A DNA stretch of 64,000 bases from an uncultured Prochlorococcus sp. (lineage in GTDB: Bacteria > Cyanobacteriota > Cyanobacteriia > PCC-6307 > Cyanobiaceae), in the NCBI GenBank assembly GCA_902564235.1, contig CACFAG010000002.1, forward strand, positions 42,755 through 106,754, in the 5' to 3' direction. The position numbers and the translations under genes are program-made. Under the pieces are notes generated by a model. The model did not search any database, had not been told where the DNA came from, and worked only from the letters and a program-made list of their open reading frames with translations. Of this stretch, positions 1-9,294 are shown piece after piece. Every line of letters begins with the position of its first letter. Within the stretch, counting starts at the first letter, position 1.

Positions 1-66
1 TCTAAAAAAATTGTAGAAAAGGTAAAGATAAAATATTTTGCTAACAGACTTATTCGTAAATCTTAA
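1..66 (+). CDS. C-terminal tail of a gene cut by the window edge
   Basis: The first 22 codons of frame 1 are open and end in TAA. They encode a basic tail ending in NRLIRKS. The start lies outside the window, so the product cannot be named. A chance open run of this length is possible in AT-rich DNA, so support is weak. Confidence 0.35.
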   Translation, partial: SKKIVEKVKIKYFANRLIRKS

Positions 67-150
67 ATAAAAATAATTTTTTTTAATTACTTAAAGGAAT
101 AAGCCACAGAAGAAAAAAATAATAATTTATCATAAGTAAAAATACTTAAA

Positions 151-564
151 ATGAGCATAAGCAAAATTTTAAATTCTCTTGAAAAATCTTGGGAAAGAGA
201 TGATATTCTCTTAAATATAAAGAAGGGGTTAGGGACAGATGAGATAGTTAATGAATTCCTTATAAAAAACGAAAGACAAATTAAAGAATTAAATTCTTTA
301 TTAGGACCAGAAGATATTGAATTATTAAATCAAGTAGAACAACTCTCAACTTGCGAGTCTAAATTAATAAATGAGATTAAAAATTTAAATTACTTAGAAA
401 ATAATGAAAATCATCTCATTATGAATAAAAAAAAGATTGTGCCATCCAATAGAGTTTCTTTCAACAAAATTAGTTCATTCATGATTAATTGGAGTAACAA
501 ATTTGTAGTTATTGCTTTACTAACAATTTCAGCCATAGCTTTATCAAAACAAGCGATGGCATAA
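151..564 (+). CDS. Hypothetical protein with C-terminal membrane anchor
   Basis: This 137-residue protein has a charged, probably helical N-terminal part (about residues 1-110) and one hydrophobic segment at the extreme C terminus (about 114-136, ending KQAMA). That arrangement suggests a tail-anchored membrane protein with a cytoplasmic body. I recognise no family motif. It lies just upstream of the repair operon but is separated from it by a short gap, so co-transcription is possible but not shown. A start at the first ATG fits. Confidence 0.7.
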   Translation: MSISKILNSLEKSWERDDILLNIKKGLGTDEIVNEFLIKNERQIKELNSLLGPEDIELLNQVEQLSTCESKLINEIKNLNYLENNENHLIMNKKKIVPSNRVSFNKISSFMINWSNKFVVIALLTISAIALSKQAMA

Positions 565-599
565 TTAGCTAAATTAACTTCATTGTAAGAAATGTAGTT

Positions 600-1583
600 T
601 TGAGAACTAAACAAGAGTATTTAATTAGATATAAAGATGGAAATCTTTATTGTGAACTTGCTGATATTTGGATTGATCCAAGCAAGCCAGTAAAAAAGGC
701 ATTAATAACTCATGCTCATTTTGATCACTTTACATTTGGCTGTGAAGAATACATTTCTACTAGGGAAACTGCGATACTTCTTAAAGAAAGAGTTGGAGAT
801 AATATCAAAATTAAGACTTTTGAATATGGAGAAGAATTTAAGATAAATGGAATTAATATTTCTTTTCATCCATCCGGTCACATCCTTGGATCAAGTCAAA
901 TAAGGTTTATTTTTGCTGAAGAAAAATGGCTAATTTCGGGTGACTTTAAGCTTCAAAAAGATCTGACTTGCAAACAATATGAAATAGTAAAAACTGATTA
1001 TTTAATAAGCGAATGTACTTTTGGTTTGCCAATATTTAAGTGGGATGAATCAAACAAAATAGCAAATGATATTTCAAAATGGATAACTAATTCACCAGAA
1101 AAAACTTCTTTACTTTTCTGCTATTCACTTGGAAAAGCTCAGAGATTGTTAAACGAAATTAGTCAAACAAATTTTAAAGGCAATATTTATTCCCATGGCA
1201 GTATTCACAAAATGAACAATAGTTATAGGGAACTTGGAATTGATATTAAAGATACTATAAAAATTGAAAATAAAAAAATAGATGAACATAAAGGAAGTCT
1301 AATATTATTACCGCCATCTTTAAGTAAGGGTTCTTATTTAAAAAATTTCAAAAACATTCAAACAGCTTTCGCGAGTGGATGGATGTCAATAAGAGCTCTA
1401 AGAAAAAGATCAGGATATGATAAAGGATTCGCAATCTCTGATCATGCGGATTGGGATGGAATTCTGGAAGTAGTAAAAAAGTCTGAAGCAAAAAATGTAT
1501 TTTTTCATCATGGAGATAGTGAAGCCTTAAGTAAATATTTAGTTGAAAAGGAATCAATAAATGTCCTTTTATTCGGTAAATAA
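600..1583 (+). CDS. Ligase-associated DNA exonuclease (metallo-beta-lactamase fold)
   Basis: The 327-residue product has the metallo-beta-lactamase metal site HAHFDH (H38, H40, D42, H43) and a later HPSGHILGS motif, as in CPSF-73/SNM1-like nucleases. It matches the small exonuclease that bacteria encode beside an ATP-dependent DNA ligase and an Lhr-type helicase, which would trim DNA ends in repair. The start is TTG at 600. It is the first gene of a four-gene operon and ends two bases before the ligase gene. The family assignment is firm. The in vivo substrate is inferred from the neighbours. Confidence 0.88.
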   Translation: MRTKQEYLIRYKDGNLYCELADIWIDPSKPVKKALITHAHFDHFTFGCEEYISTRETAILLKERVGDNIKIKTFEYGEEFKINGINISFHPSGHILGSSQIRFIFAEEKWLISGDFKLQKDLTCKQYEIVKTDYLISECTFGLPIFKWDESNKIANDISKWITNSPEKTSLLFCYSLGKAQRLLNEISQTNFKGNIYSHGSIHKMNNSYRELGIDIKDTIKIENKKIDEHKGSLILLPPSLSKGSYLKNFKNIQTAFASGWMSIRALRKRSGYDKGFAISDHADWDGILEVVKKSEAKNVFFHHGDSEALSKYLVEKESINVLLFGK

Positions 1584-1585
1584 AT

Positions 1586-3226
1586 ATGAGCTTAAAAAAG
1601 TTTTCAGAATTATTTAGCGATCTAGATTCAATTAATAGTACAAACAATAAAGTTGAAGTTTTAAAGAATTATTTTTTATCTAATGATCCAATAGATAATT
1701 CATGGGCAATATATTTACTAACTGGAAAAAGTAATAAGAGATTTATTAATGGAAGATATTTAAAAAATCTTTTTTCTCAAATATATGAATATCCTCAATG
1801 GTTAATTGATACATGTTATTTAAAAGTTGGTGATTCTGCTGAGGTTATAACGTTATTACTTAAAAATAAAACTAATTCTAGAAAAAAGAAATTATCAAAT
1901 ATAAGTCTCAATGAATTACTAAGCGACACAATACCTGCATTATCAAAACTTAATGAGGAGGAGAAATATTTAGAAATTAAAAATCTTTGGGAAACATTAC
2001 CTGAAGATAACCATCTAATTTTTAATAAAATTCTTACAGGAACTTTTAGAGTAGGAGTCTCTATTGGATTAATTACAAAATCAATATCAAAACTAATTAA
2101 TATTGAGGAAGAGATTATTTCTCATAGGTTGATGGGTGATTTTAAACCTTCAAGTGATTCATATGAATTTTTAATTAACAAGAATATCAATCTTCAAGAG
2201 TTAAATTCCAAACCATTTCCATTTCTTCTAGCAAATACTATTGAAGATAAAATCTTCAAAAATTCAATAAATGATTTTCAATTTGAATGGAAATACGACG
2301 GTATAAGGATGCAATTAATCAAAAGATCAGGCAACGTTTCGTTATGGACAAGAGGGCAAGAATTAGTAAATGAGTCTTTCCCAGAATTAGTAGAGAAAAT
2401 GTCACAAATAAAAGATGATTTTGTTCTTGATGGAGAATTATTAGTTTGGAATTTTAAAGAACAAATTGCCTTTGATTTTTCTTTACTTCAAAAAAGAATA
2501 AATAGAAAGTCTCCTACTAGATCAATCCAAATAAAATATCCAATTATTTTTATTGCTTATGATCTTTTAGAGATTAATGGGAGAGATATAAGAGAAATTA
2601 AATTAGAAAATAGAAGAATTGAGTTAGAAAAATATTTTTCAACATGGCAAATTAAAACTGAGAATAATATCTCTGATATTTTCAAAATATGTGATTTAAT
2701 CTTTCCTAAAGATTGGCCTGATGCTTTAACTTATAAAGAAAAATCTCGAGAAAATAATACTGAAGGATTAATAATTAAGAAAAAGACTTCTATATACTCA
2801 TCTGGTAGAAAGAAAGGTATTTGGTGGAAATATAAAGTTGATCCTATGCAACTGGATGCTGTTCTAATTTACGCTAAGGGCGGTAGCGGCAGAAGAGCTG
2901 GTTTGTATACAGATTACAGTTTTGCATTATGGAAAGACAAAGAATTAATTAAATTTGCAAGTGCATATTCTGGTTTGACGAATATTGAGATTAAAGAGCT
3001 AGATAAATGGATAAGAAAAAATACAATAGAAAAATTTGGTCCTGTTCGATCGTTAAAACCAGAAATGGTATTCGAAATATCTTTTGAGAAAATACAAATT
3101 TCTAAACGTCATAAGTCAGGCATAGCAGTACGATTTCCAAGAATAACAAAATGGAGAAAAGATAAAAAAATTAATGATGCAGATAGCCTTGAGAATGCTT
3201 ATGAACTAATGAAAAAAATATCATGA
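1586..3226 (+). CDS. ATP-dependent DNA ligase
   Basis: This 546-residue enzyme would seal DNA nicks using ATP. The adenylated lysine lies in motif I, WKYDGIR, at K236. Later nucleotidyltransferase motifs include DGELLVW, TEGLIIKK and WWKYK. Residues 1-200 form the helical DNA-binding region of archaeal/LigB-type ligases, and the C terminus is an OB-fold containing RFPR. It overlaps the helicase gene by 4 bp (ATGA), so translation is probably coupled. Cyanobacteria normally replicate with an NAD-dependent LigA, so this is a second, repair-type ligase. A truncated NAD-type relative lies at 36687-37436. Confidence 0.93.
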   Translation: MSLKKFSELFSDLDSINSTNNKVEVLKNYFLSNDPIDNSWAIYLLTGKSNKRFINGRYLKNLFSQIYEYPQWLIDTCYLKVGDSAEVITLLLKNKTNSRKKKLSNISLNELLSDTIPALSKLNEEEKYLEIKNLWETLPEDNHLIFNKILTGTFRVGVSIGLITKSISKLINIEEEIISHRLMGDFKPSSDSYEFLINKNINLQELNSKPFPFLLANTIEDKIFKNSINDFQFEWKYDGIRMQLIKRSGNVSLWTRGQELVNESFPELVEKMSQIKDDFVLDGELLVWNFKEQIAFDFSLLQKRINRKSPTRSIQIKYPIIFIAYDLLEINGRDIREIKLENRRIELEKYFSTWQIKTENNISDIFKICDLIFPKDWPDALTYKEKSRENNTEGLIIKKKTSIYSSGRKKGIWWKYKVDPMQLDAVLIYAKGGSGRRAGLYTDYSFALWKDKELIKFASAYSGLTNIEIKELDKWIRKNTIEKFGPVRSLKPEMVFEISFEKIQISKRHKSGIAVRFPRITKWRKDKKINDADSLENAYELMKKIS

Positions 3227-5709
3227 AAAATATTACAAAAAATAATAAGCAAAATAATTTAATTTCTAAAATTAAACAGTTTTTCACCACAAATGGATGG
3301 AAGCCACTACCCTATCAGATCGAATCTTGGGAAGCATTTTTAAATGGAGAGAGTGGAATAATTCAAGTTCCTACTGGATGCGGCAAAACTTATGCTGCAT
3401 TAATGGGTCCTCTATCAAAGATAAAAGATCCCAAAAATAATAAAAGTGTGAATATATTATTAATAACCCCTTTAAAAGCACTAAGTAGAGATCTAAAAAA
3501 TTCCATACAATTAGCAGCTTTGCATTTTAATAAAGAAATCACTGTTGAGATTAGGAACGGGGATACAACCCCATATGAAAAGAAAAAGCAACTAGCTAAA
3601 CCACCTAATATTCTTATTACCACTCCAGAGTCTTTATCTCTTTTACTTTCTAATAAAGAATCTAATAATCTGTTCAAGGAGTTGTCATCAATAATTATTG
3701 ATGAATGGCATGAATTGATGGTTAGTAAAAGAGGAAACCAGTGCGAGTTATCTTTAAGCTGGCTAAGAGGTAATATAAAAAATTTACAAATTTGGGCAAT
3801 GTCTGCAACTATTGGAAATATTGAAGAAGCAGCAAGAGCAATAGTTGGGATGAGCGCTATTAAACCCAAAATTATAAGTACAAATATTCAAAAAGAGATA
3901 GAAATTATAAGCGTTTTGCCAGAGGAGGAAACGACCTTTCCATGGAGTGGTCATCTAGGAATCAGAAGTCATTCTTCACTTTTAAAATTCCTAGATAAAA
4001 ATAAAAGCACCTTATTATTCACCAATACTAGAAACCAATCCGAAAGATGGTATCAATGTCTTAAATTTTTTCTACCAGAGATGGAAGACAAAATCGCACT
4101 TCATCACGGCTCCCTCGATAAAGAAGATAGAAAAAGAGTTGAAGAAGGGGTTAAAGACGGATTAATAAAATGGGTAGTCTGCACCAGCTCATTAGATTTG
4201 GGAGTTGACTTCCAACCTGTAGATCAAATAGTTCAAATTGGTAGTGCAAAGAATTTAGCAAGACTTATCCAAAGAGCGGGAAGAAGTGCTCATAGACCAG
4301 GCGGGAAATCAAAAATAATTTTTATGCCTACTAATTCTTTGGAGTTATTTGAGATTAGTGCAATGAGAAGAATAATAAAAAGTGGTATATCTGAAGAAAT
4401 TAGACTTCCTGAATTATCTTATGATGTACTTCTTCAACATCTAATAAGTTTGGCATGCGGAAATGGCTTTGATCCGAAAGTTGAGAAAGAAAGAATTAGA
4501 AATTGCTGGAGTTATAGAAACTTAAAAGATCAAGATTGGAATTGGTGTCTTGACTTTTTAGAATATGGAGGAAAATGTCTTAAGGCATACCCAAAATATA
4601 AAAAGATAGTTAAGGAAGAATCACAAAATAATAATGAAAACTTTAAATATTTCGTAAAAGACAAATCTTTAATAAGAATGCATAAATTCAATATTGGGAC
4701 AATTACAAGTGACAAATTTGTGAATGTTAAATATATGAAAGGTAAATCCTTAGGTAATTTAGAAGAGAATTTTGCTTCAAAATTAAATCCTGGAGATACC
4801 TTTTATTTTGCCGGTAAAATGCTCGAATTTGTAAGAATCAGAGATATGATTTTATACGTTAAAAAATCAACAAAAAAAAGTTCTCTAATTCCTGCATGGG
4901 TTGGAGGTCAAATGGCAATTTCTGATCTACTTTGTGAAAGTTTGAGAAAAGAAATAGATATATGCAATGAATTAGAAATTTTTGATTACTTAAATCCTGA
5001 ACTAAATTCATTACGCCCAATACTTGAGAAGCAAAAGGTTCTTTCAAAAATTCCAAATAAAGATGAATTCCTTATAGAAATATATAAAACCAAGGATTTA
5101 TCAAATCTTTTTGTTTTTACACTTGATGGAAAATTTGTAAATGAAGGAATAGCTTTTCTATGGGCTTTAAGATTGGCAAAATTAAAACAATCTACATTTA
5201 GTATTACTGCTAATGATTTTGGATTCAGCTTAACCACCTCAGAAGATTATGATTTTTCGATAATAAAGAAAGAAGCTAATTACTTTTTGGATAACAAAAG
5301 ATTAGAAGAAGATCTAGAAAATGCAATTAATTTTTCAGAATTAACAAAACGTAGATTTAAAAATATTGCCCAAATAAGTGGACTAGTAAATCAAAATAAT
5401 CCAACCAAAACAAAAACTTCTTCTCAACTTCAAATAAGTTCAAGTCTTTTCTACGACGTCTTTACAAAATATGAAGAAGGCCATCTTTTGATAAAACAAT
5501 CGTATCAAGAAGTAAAAGAATATCAATTAGAAAATAAAAGAATATCGAAATCGTTAGAAAGATTAAAAAATTTAAAAATGCTACTGAACGAGATTAAAAC
5601 TCCAACTCCTTTTTCTTTTCCTTTATTAGTTGAGAGACTTAAAAATACTTTAAGCAATGAACCAATAGAAAAAAGAGTAGAAAAACTTATAAAAAAATAT
5701 AGTGATTAA
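3223..5709 (+). CDS. Ligase-associated DEXH-box helicase (Lhr-like)
   Basis: This 828-residue superfamily 2 helicase has Walker A PTGCGKT (K55), a DEWH motif II near residue 160, SAT motif III (MSATIG), a second RecA domain with TSSLDLGVD, and motif VI QRAGRSAHRPGG. The C-terminal half corresponds to the Lhr winged-helix and accessory domains. Lhr-family enzymes translocate 3'-5' on single-stranded DNA. The gene overlaps the ligase by 4 bp, and the phosphoesterase starts at the base after its stop codon, so the four genes form one transcription unit. It is shorter than full-length Lhr, as is usual for the ligase-associated branch. Confidence 0.92.
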   Translation: MKNITKNNKQNNLISKIKQFFTTNGWKPLPYQIESWEAFLNGESGIIQVPTGCGKTYAALMGPLSKIKDPKNNKSVNILLITPLKALSRDLKNSIQLAALHFNKEITVEIRNGDTTPYEKKKQLAKPPNILITTPESLSLLLSNKESNNLFKELSSIIIDEWHELMVSKRGNQCELSLSWLRGNIKNLQIWAMSATIGNIEEAARAIVGMSAIKPKIISTNIQKEIEIISVLPEEETTFPWSGHLGIRSHSSLLKFLDKNKSTLLFTNTRNQSERWYQCLKFFLPEMEDKIALHHGSLDKEDRKRVEEGVKDGLIKWVVCTSSLDLGVDFQPVDQIVQIGSAKNLARLIQRAGRSAHRPGGKSKIIFMPTNSLELFEISAMRRIIKSGISEEIRLPELSYDVLLQHLISLACGNGFDPKVEKERIRNCWSYRNLKDQDWNWCLDFLEYGGKCLKAYPKYKKIVKEESQNNNENFKYFVKDKSLIRMHKFNIGTITSDKFVNVKYMKGKSLGNLEENFASKLNPGDTFYFAGKMLEFVRIRDMILYVKKSTKKSSLIPAWVGGQMAISDLLCESLRKEIDICNELEIFDYLNPELNSLRPILEKQKVLSKIPNKDEFLIEIYKTKDLSNLFVFTLDGKFVNEGIAFLWALRLAKLKQSTFSITANDFGFSLTTSEDYDFSIIKKEANYFLDNKRLEEDLENAINFSELTKRRFKNIAQISGLVNQNNPTKTKTSSQLQISSSLFYDVFTKYEEGHLLIKQSYQEVKEYQLENKRISKSLERLKNLKMLLNEIKTPTPFSFPLLVERLKNTLSNEPIEKRVEKLIKKYSD

Positions 5710-6360
5710 ATGAAAAAAAGTTCTTTTAAATTTTATTGGGAAGATACATTATTAGAGATGCTTCCCTCAAGAGCGTTATTTCTAAGGGAAACAAAAGAGT
5801 TGTTAATATGCGATATTCATCTTGGGAAAGCTGAGTATTTTCAGCAAAATGGTATCCCTCTTACTAATAATTCAGATAAAAACAATTTCGCAAGAATAAA
5901 AAAATTAGTAAAGAAATATAGTCCTGAAAAGTTAATAATATTAGGAGATTTATTCCACAGTAAATATTCAATAGATAAAACTCTACAAAAAAAAGTTGAG
6001 GATCTTCCTGAACTACTAGAAACTAATGTTGAACTTGTCCTCGGTAATCACGATGTAGGTTGTGATATTAAAAATATAAAAATTTTTGATATTAGAAAAA
6101 CTAAAAATATTACTTTTAGCCATGAACCAGTTAATTTAGAAAACAATAGGACCTTAAATATTTGTGGACATTATCATCCAAAAATCTATTTAAAAAACAA
6201 TGGAGATAAATTATCTTTTTGTTGCTTTGCAATGGATATCAATAAAAATATTTTATATCTGCCTGCATTTGGAGATTTAACAGGGGGTTATCCCTGCAAA
6301 AATTCATTTAAAAAATGGGCAATTGTTTCTGAAGAAGAAATTATCGAAATAAAATCTTAA
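5710..6360 (+). CDS. pdeM: Ligase-associated phosphoesterase, PdeM-like
   Basis: This 216-residue calcineurin-like metallophosphoesterase carries the full motif set: DIH (D35, H37), GD (79-80), GNHD (112-115), H138 and GHYH (153-156). This is the layout of PdeM, the endonuclease/phosphodiesterase encoded with Lhr-type helicases and ATP-dependent ligases. It begins immediately after the helicase stop, which supports joint expression. The metal site is clear. The nuclease role is inferred from operon membership. Confidence 0.85.
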   Translation: MKKSSFKFYWEDTLLEMLPSRALFLRETKELLICDIHLGKAEYFQQNGIPLTNNSDKNNFARIKKLVKKYSPEKLIILGDLFHSKYSIDKTLQKKVEDLPELLETNVELVLGNHDVGCDIKNIKIFDIRKTKNITFSHEPVNLENNRTLNICGHYHPKIYLKNNGDKLSFCCFAMDINKNILYLPAFGDLTGGYPCKNSFKKWAIVSEEEIIEIKS

Positions 6361-6563
6361 GAAAAATCATATTGATGTCACTTAAATTTTTCATTTAGAT
6401 ATATCAATTTTTACTTAAAAGTCTCGATTAGTTTTTTGATGAATTAAATTAATTTTATTAACCTTCATTCGAGAAAAATAAATAATAAAAAACTTATGCA
6501 GGTAATGACCCTTTCTTTAGCAGACAAACCACGTTATAAAAAAAATAAACACATTTTATAGAA

Positions 6564-6866
6564 ATGAAAAAATTAATAACTTTGTTTATATTCCCATTTC
6601 TTGCCATACCATATGGAGCAAAAGCAAATGATAATTTTTCAGTTGAAATAGAGGCACTTAAACTAGTAATGGAGCAATATAAAGAAGATATTGAATCAAG
6701 TACTGAATTAGAAATAGAAGATAAAAAGCCAAGTTACATGGCTCTTAAACAAGACGAATGCAATGCCACTGTTGAAGTAACAAAAAAAACTGGATTAGAA
6801 GTCGTAAATACTGAATCTTTCGATGTAAATATCTGCTTGAAAGAAATCTATAAAGTAATCAACTAA
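6564..6866 (+). CDS. Small secreted hypothetical protein
   Basis: The 100-residue product starts with a signal peptide (MKK, hydrophobic core to about residue 17, predicted cleavage after AKA at 21). The mature part is acidic, with two cysteines (C66, C91) that could form one disulfide in the periplasm. I recognise no family. The gene stands alone between the repair operon and the pst region. Confidence 0.7.
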   Translation: MKKLITLFIFPFLAIPYGAKANDNFSVEIEALKLVMEQYKEDIESSTELEIEDKKPSYMALKQDECNATVEVTKKTGLEVVNTESFDVNICLKEIYKVIN

Positions 6867-6904
6867 ATAATCAGGTTATAAAAATATAATAAAAACAAGC
6901 AAAT

Positions 6905-6950
6905 TAAAGAGGTCTTTTACAAAAAGAAGGTTAGACCTCGAGACCTAACA
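6905..6950. other. Intergenic segment with competing hairpins
   Basis: GAGGTCT (6909-6915) can pair with AGACCTC (6933-6939). The overlapping GTTAG (6930-6934) can instead pair with CTAAC (6945-6949). The two stems exclude each other. It may belong to a small RNA or to the 3' region of the secreted-protein gene. No U-run directly follows, so it is not a standard terminator. Confidence 0.25.
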
Positions 6951-7045
6951 GAAAACTTTGGAACGGGTTCTGCATATACAATTAGTAACTACAATTAAAT
7001 TGTAGAGGTGTAATTAAAAGTACAAAAACTAAAATTATTATTTAA

Positions 7046-7192
7046 TTATTTCTTCTTTGATAATGTCTGTGATTCTTCCCTAGACATTAAAGCTTCGATT
7101 TGAGCAAGAACTTTTTGAAGTTCATCCGTTTTTGTAAGAGATGCTTCTGCTACTTCTCTTAATTTTTCTAACTGTTCTTTAGTTTTATCCAT
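7046..7192 (-). CDS. Small coiled-coil hypothetical protein (48 aa)
   Basis: This unlisted short reading frame starts with ATG (complement 7190-7192) and encodes MDKTKEQLEKLREVAEASL followed by a second helical stretch ending in SKKK. The heptad-like spacing of hydrophobic residues suggests a single coiled coil. Synonymous choices look coding-like, but I know no family. Confidence 0.5.
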   Translation of the reverse strand: MDKTKEQLEKLREVAEASLTKTDELQKVLAQIEALMSREESQTLSKKK

Positions 7193-7387
7193 GATAAATA
7201 AATTAGAAATTAACCACTTTTAAAATGGTTTTAATACAGATTTTTTACTCCCACACAAATTCATATTCTCTCTTTTTTTTATAAAGTCAAATAAATTTCC
7301 CTTTACTAAGGTTTTATGAGGACTTCCAATTAATTGTTTATTTATTATTGAAAACATAAGATTATTTGAAATAGAAATACTCTTAAA

Positions 7388-7477
7388 TTATGAAGTAAAT
7401 ACAGGTAATCCTATTGTTGCAGTTGTTATTAGAGCCCCTGCAAAAATCAAGAAAGGTAGAAAAGGATAGTTTTTCAA
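7388..7477 (-). CDS. Possible 29-aa single-span membrane peptide
   Basis: A TTG-started frame encodes MKNYPFLPFLIFAGALITTA and a further nine residues, a classic single transmembrane helix. It follows pstB on the same strand after about 107 bp. No ATG is available in frame. It could be a real small membrane protein or a remnant; no ribosome binding site settles this. Confidence 0.35.
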   Translation of the reverse strand: MKNYPFLPFLIFAGALITTATIGLPVFTS

Positions 7478-7584
7478 AGATAAACTTGTTAATTCGAAAT
7501 AACTATATAGGTATTTATACTGTTTGTCTACCCTTTATCCGTTTTAAAGCTAAAAATCTTTCTTTTAAAAGTAAAAATTTAACA

Positions 7585-8394
7585 TTAACCAAATTTTCCA
7601 GATATATACTCCTGAGTGATTTTTTCTTTTGGAGCGTTAAAGATTTTCTTTGTCGTATTAAATTCTGCAAGATAACCAACTTTTCCTCCATCTCCATCTT
7701 CATATTCGATAGCATTAAAAAATGCAGTCATATCACTTACTCTTAAAGCCTGCTGCATATTATGAGTAACGATTATTATTGTGTAATTCTTCTTAAGTTC
7801 GTGCATCGTTTCTTCTATTTTCAAAGTAGAAATTGGATCTAGAGCTGAACATGGCTCATCCATGAGAATTATTTCAGGTTCAATTGCTATGGTTCTTGCT
7901 ATACATAGTCTTTGTTGTTGTCCGCCAGATAAAGAGTAACCACTGTCATTTAATTTATCCTTACATTCGTCCCATAAGGCAGCTTTTCTAAGTGAACTTT
8001 CCACTAATTCGTCCATATCTCCCGTAAAGCCATTAATTCTTGCCCCAAAAGCAATATTTTCATAGATAGATTTAGGAAAAGGATTTGGTTGTTGAAAAAC
8101 CATTCCAATTCTTCTTCTAACTTCAACTGGATCTACTCTTTTGTCGTAAATATTAGTTCCATCAAAAAGAATTGTTCCTTTCAAGGAACAATTAGGAATC
8201 AAATCATTCATCCTATTCAAGGATCTAAGAACAGTTGATTTGCCACAACCAGAAGGACCAATAAGAGATGTTATATTGCCTTTTTTAAAGTTACAAAAAA
8301 CATTTCTTACGGCTTCAAAGGCTCCATAGCGAATTGAGACATCCTCAAGAGATAAAATGATATTCTTTTGTATTTTTTTATTAGTTTTAATCAT
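7585..8394 (-). CDS. pstB: Phosphate ABC transporter ATP-binding protein PstB
   Basis: This 269-residue ATPase powers high-affinity phosphate import through PstA/PstC. It shows Walker A GPSGCGKS, the Q-loop VFQQPNPFP typical of PstB, signature LSGGQQQR, Walker B IILMDEP and switch histidine VTHNMQQ. Its start directly follows the pstA stop, completing a pstC-pstA-pstB operon read leftward. Length and motifs match the family, so the call is very secure. Confidence 0.97.
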   Translation of the reverse strand: MIKTNKKIQKNIILSLEDVSIRYGAFEAVRNVFCNFKKGNITSLIGPSGCGKSTVLRSLNRMNDLIPNCSLKGTILFDGTNIYDKRVDPVEVRRRIGMVFQQPNPFPKSIYENIAFGARINGFTGDMDELVESSLRKAALWDECKDKLNDSGYSLSGGQQQRLCIARTIAIEPEIILMDEPCSALDPISTLKIEETMHELKKNYTIIIVTHNMQQALRVSDMTAFFNAIEYEDGDGGKVGYLAEFNTTKKIFNAPKEKITQEYISGKFG

Positions 8395-9288
8395 TTATAT
8401 TCTCTTTGTTTTCTCAGTAAAAGCGGCTAATATCCTTGAAAGTATATTTACTGATAGTATCGATAAAACAAGAATAAAGGAAGCTGCCCAAGCTAGTCCA
8501 TTCTGCGCATCGTATGGTTCGAGAGCAAAGTTATATATCAATACAGCCAAAGAACCCATCTCATAAAACAAATCTCCAAAGCCTGTTATGTAGTAGTAAG
8601 AGAATAAAGCGGTAAATATCAAAGGTGCTGTTTCACCTGCAGCTCTTGCGATACCAAGAACAACGCCAGTAGCAATAGACCTAAAGGCAGAGGGCAAAGT
8701 AACTTTCAATATGGTTGTATACATACTTGCTCCAACACCAAGAGACGCATATCTTAATTCGTTAGGAACTAACTTTAAACCTTCGTCAGTGGTTTTAATC
8801 ACAGAAGGCAACATCAATATTGAAAGAGCCATACCTCCTGCCAAACCGCTATACATACTTCCAAACAAAATTTTTGTTGAGACAATCAAGGCATAAATAA
8901 ATACTCCAGCAATAATAGAAGGGACTCCAGCTAAAACATTTACCCCAAATCTAATAAACCTTGAAAAAGCGCCGCCTTTAGAATATTCAGCTAAATATAT
9001 TCCACCGCCAACACCTACAGGTATCGCAATAAATGAAGCAATGGTAGTAATTATTAATGTCCCTATCAATGCAGGATTAATACCTCCTGCATCTAAATCA
9101 TCTCCGGGAGGATTTGGTTCTAAAGTAAATAGTTCTGGTGTAATTTGAGATCCACCTTTTATAAGAATATAAGTCACCAGAAAAATCAAGGGAAGTATTG
9201 CAATCAATGCACAAATTACGGATAAAGAAGTAAAGAATTTATCTCCTATATTTCTGGATAATCTTTTCTGGTAATAAAGTGAATTCAT
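8395..9288 (-). CDS. pstA: Phosphate ABC transporter permease PstA
   Basis: This 297-residue inner-membrane permease has about six membrane spans. It carries the binding-protein-dependent transport signature around SLGVGASMYTTILKVTLPSA and a later GIARAAGETAPL motif characteristic of Pst permeases. It forms the channel with PstC. It lies 6 bp after pstC and abuts pstB, so the three genes are co-transcribed, presumably from the Pho-box promoter before pstC. Confidence 0.96.
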   Translation of the reverse strand: MNSLYYQKRLSRNIGDKFFTSLSVICALIAILPLIFLVTYILIKGGSQITPELFTLEPNPPGDDLDAGGINPALIGTLIITTIASFIAIPVGVGGGIYLAEYSKGGAFSRFIRFGVNVLAGVPSIIAGVFIYALIVSTKILFGSMYSGLAGGMALSILMLPSVIKTTDEGLKLVPNELRYASLGVGASMYTTILKVTLPSAFRSIATGVVLGIARAAGETAPLIFTALFSYYYITGFGDLFYEMGSLAVLIYNFALEPYDAQNGLAWAASFILVLSILSVNILSRILAAFTEKTKRI

Positions 9289-9294
9289 AATAAT

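Noticed and set aside
3390..3869. A 159-codon minus-strand frame inside the helicase gene
   Set aside because: Antisense shadow of helicase motifs I-III.
7414..7746. A 110-codon plus-strand frame antisense to pstB
   Set aside because: It overlaps the 3' end of the secure pstB gene and has low-complexity composition; a shadow frame.
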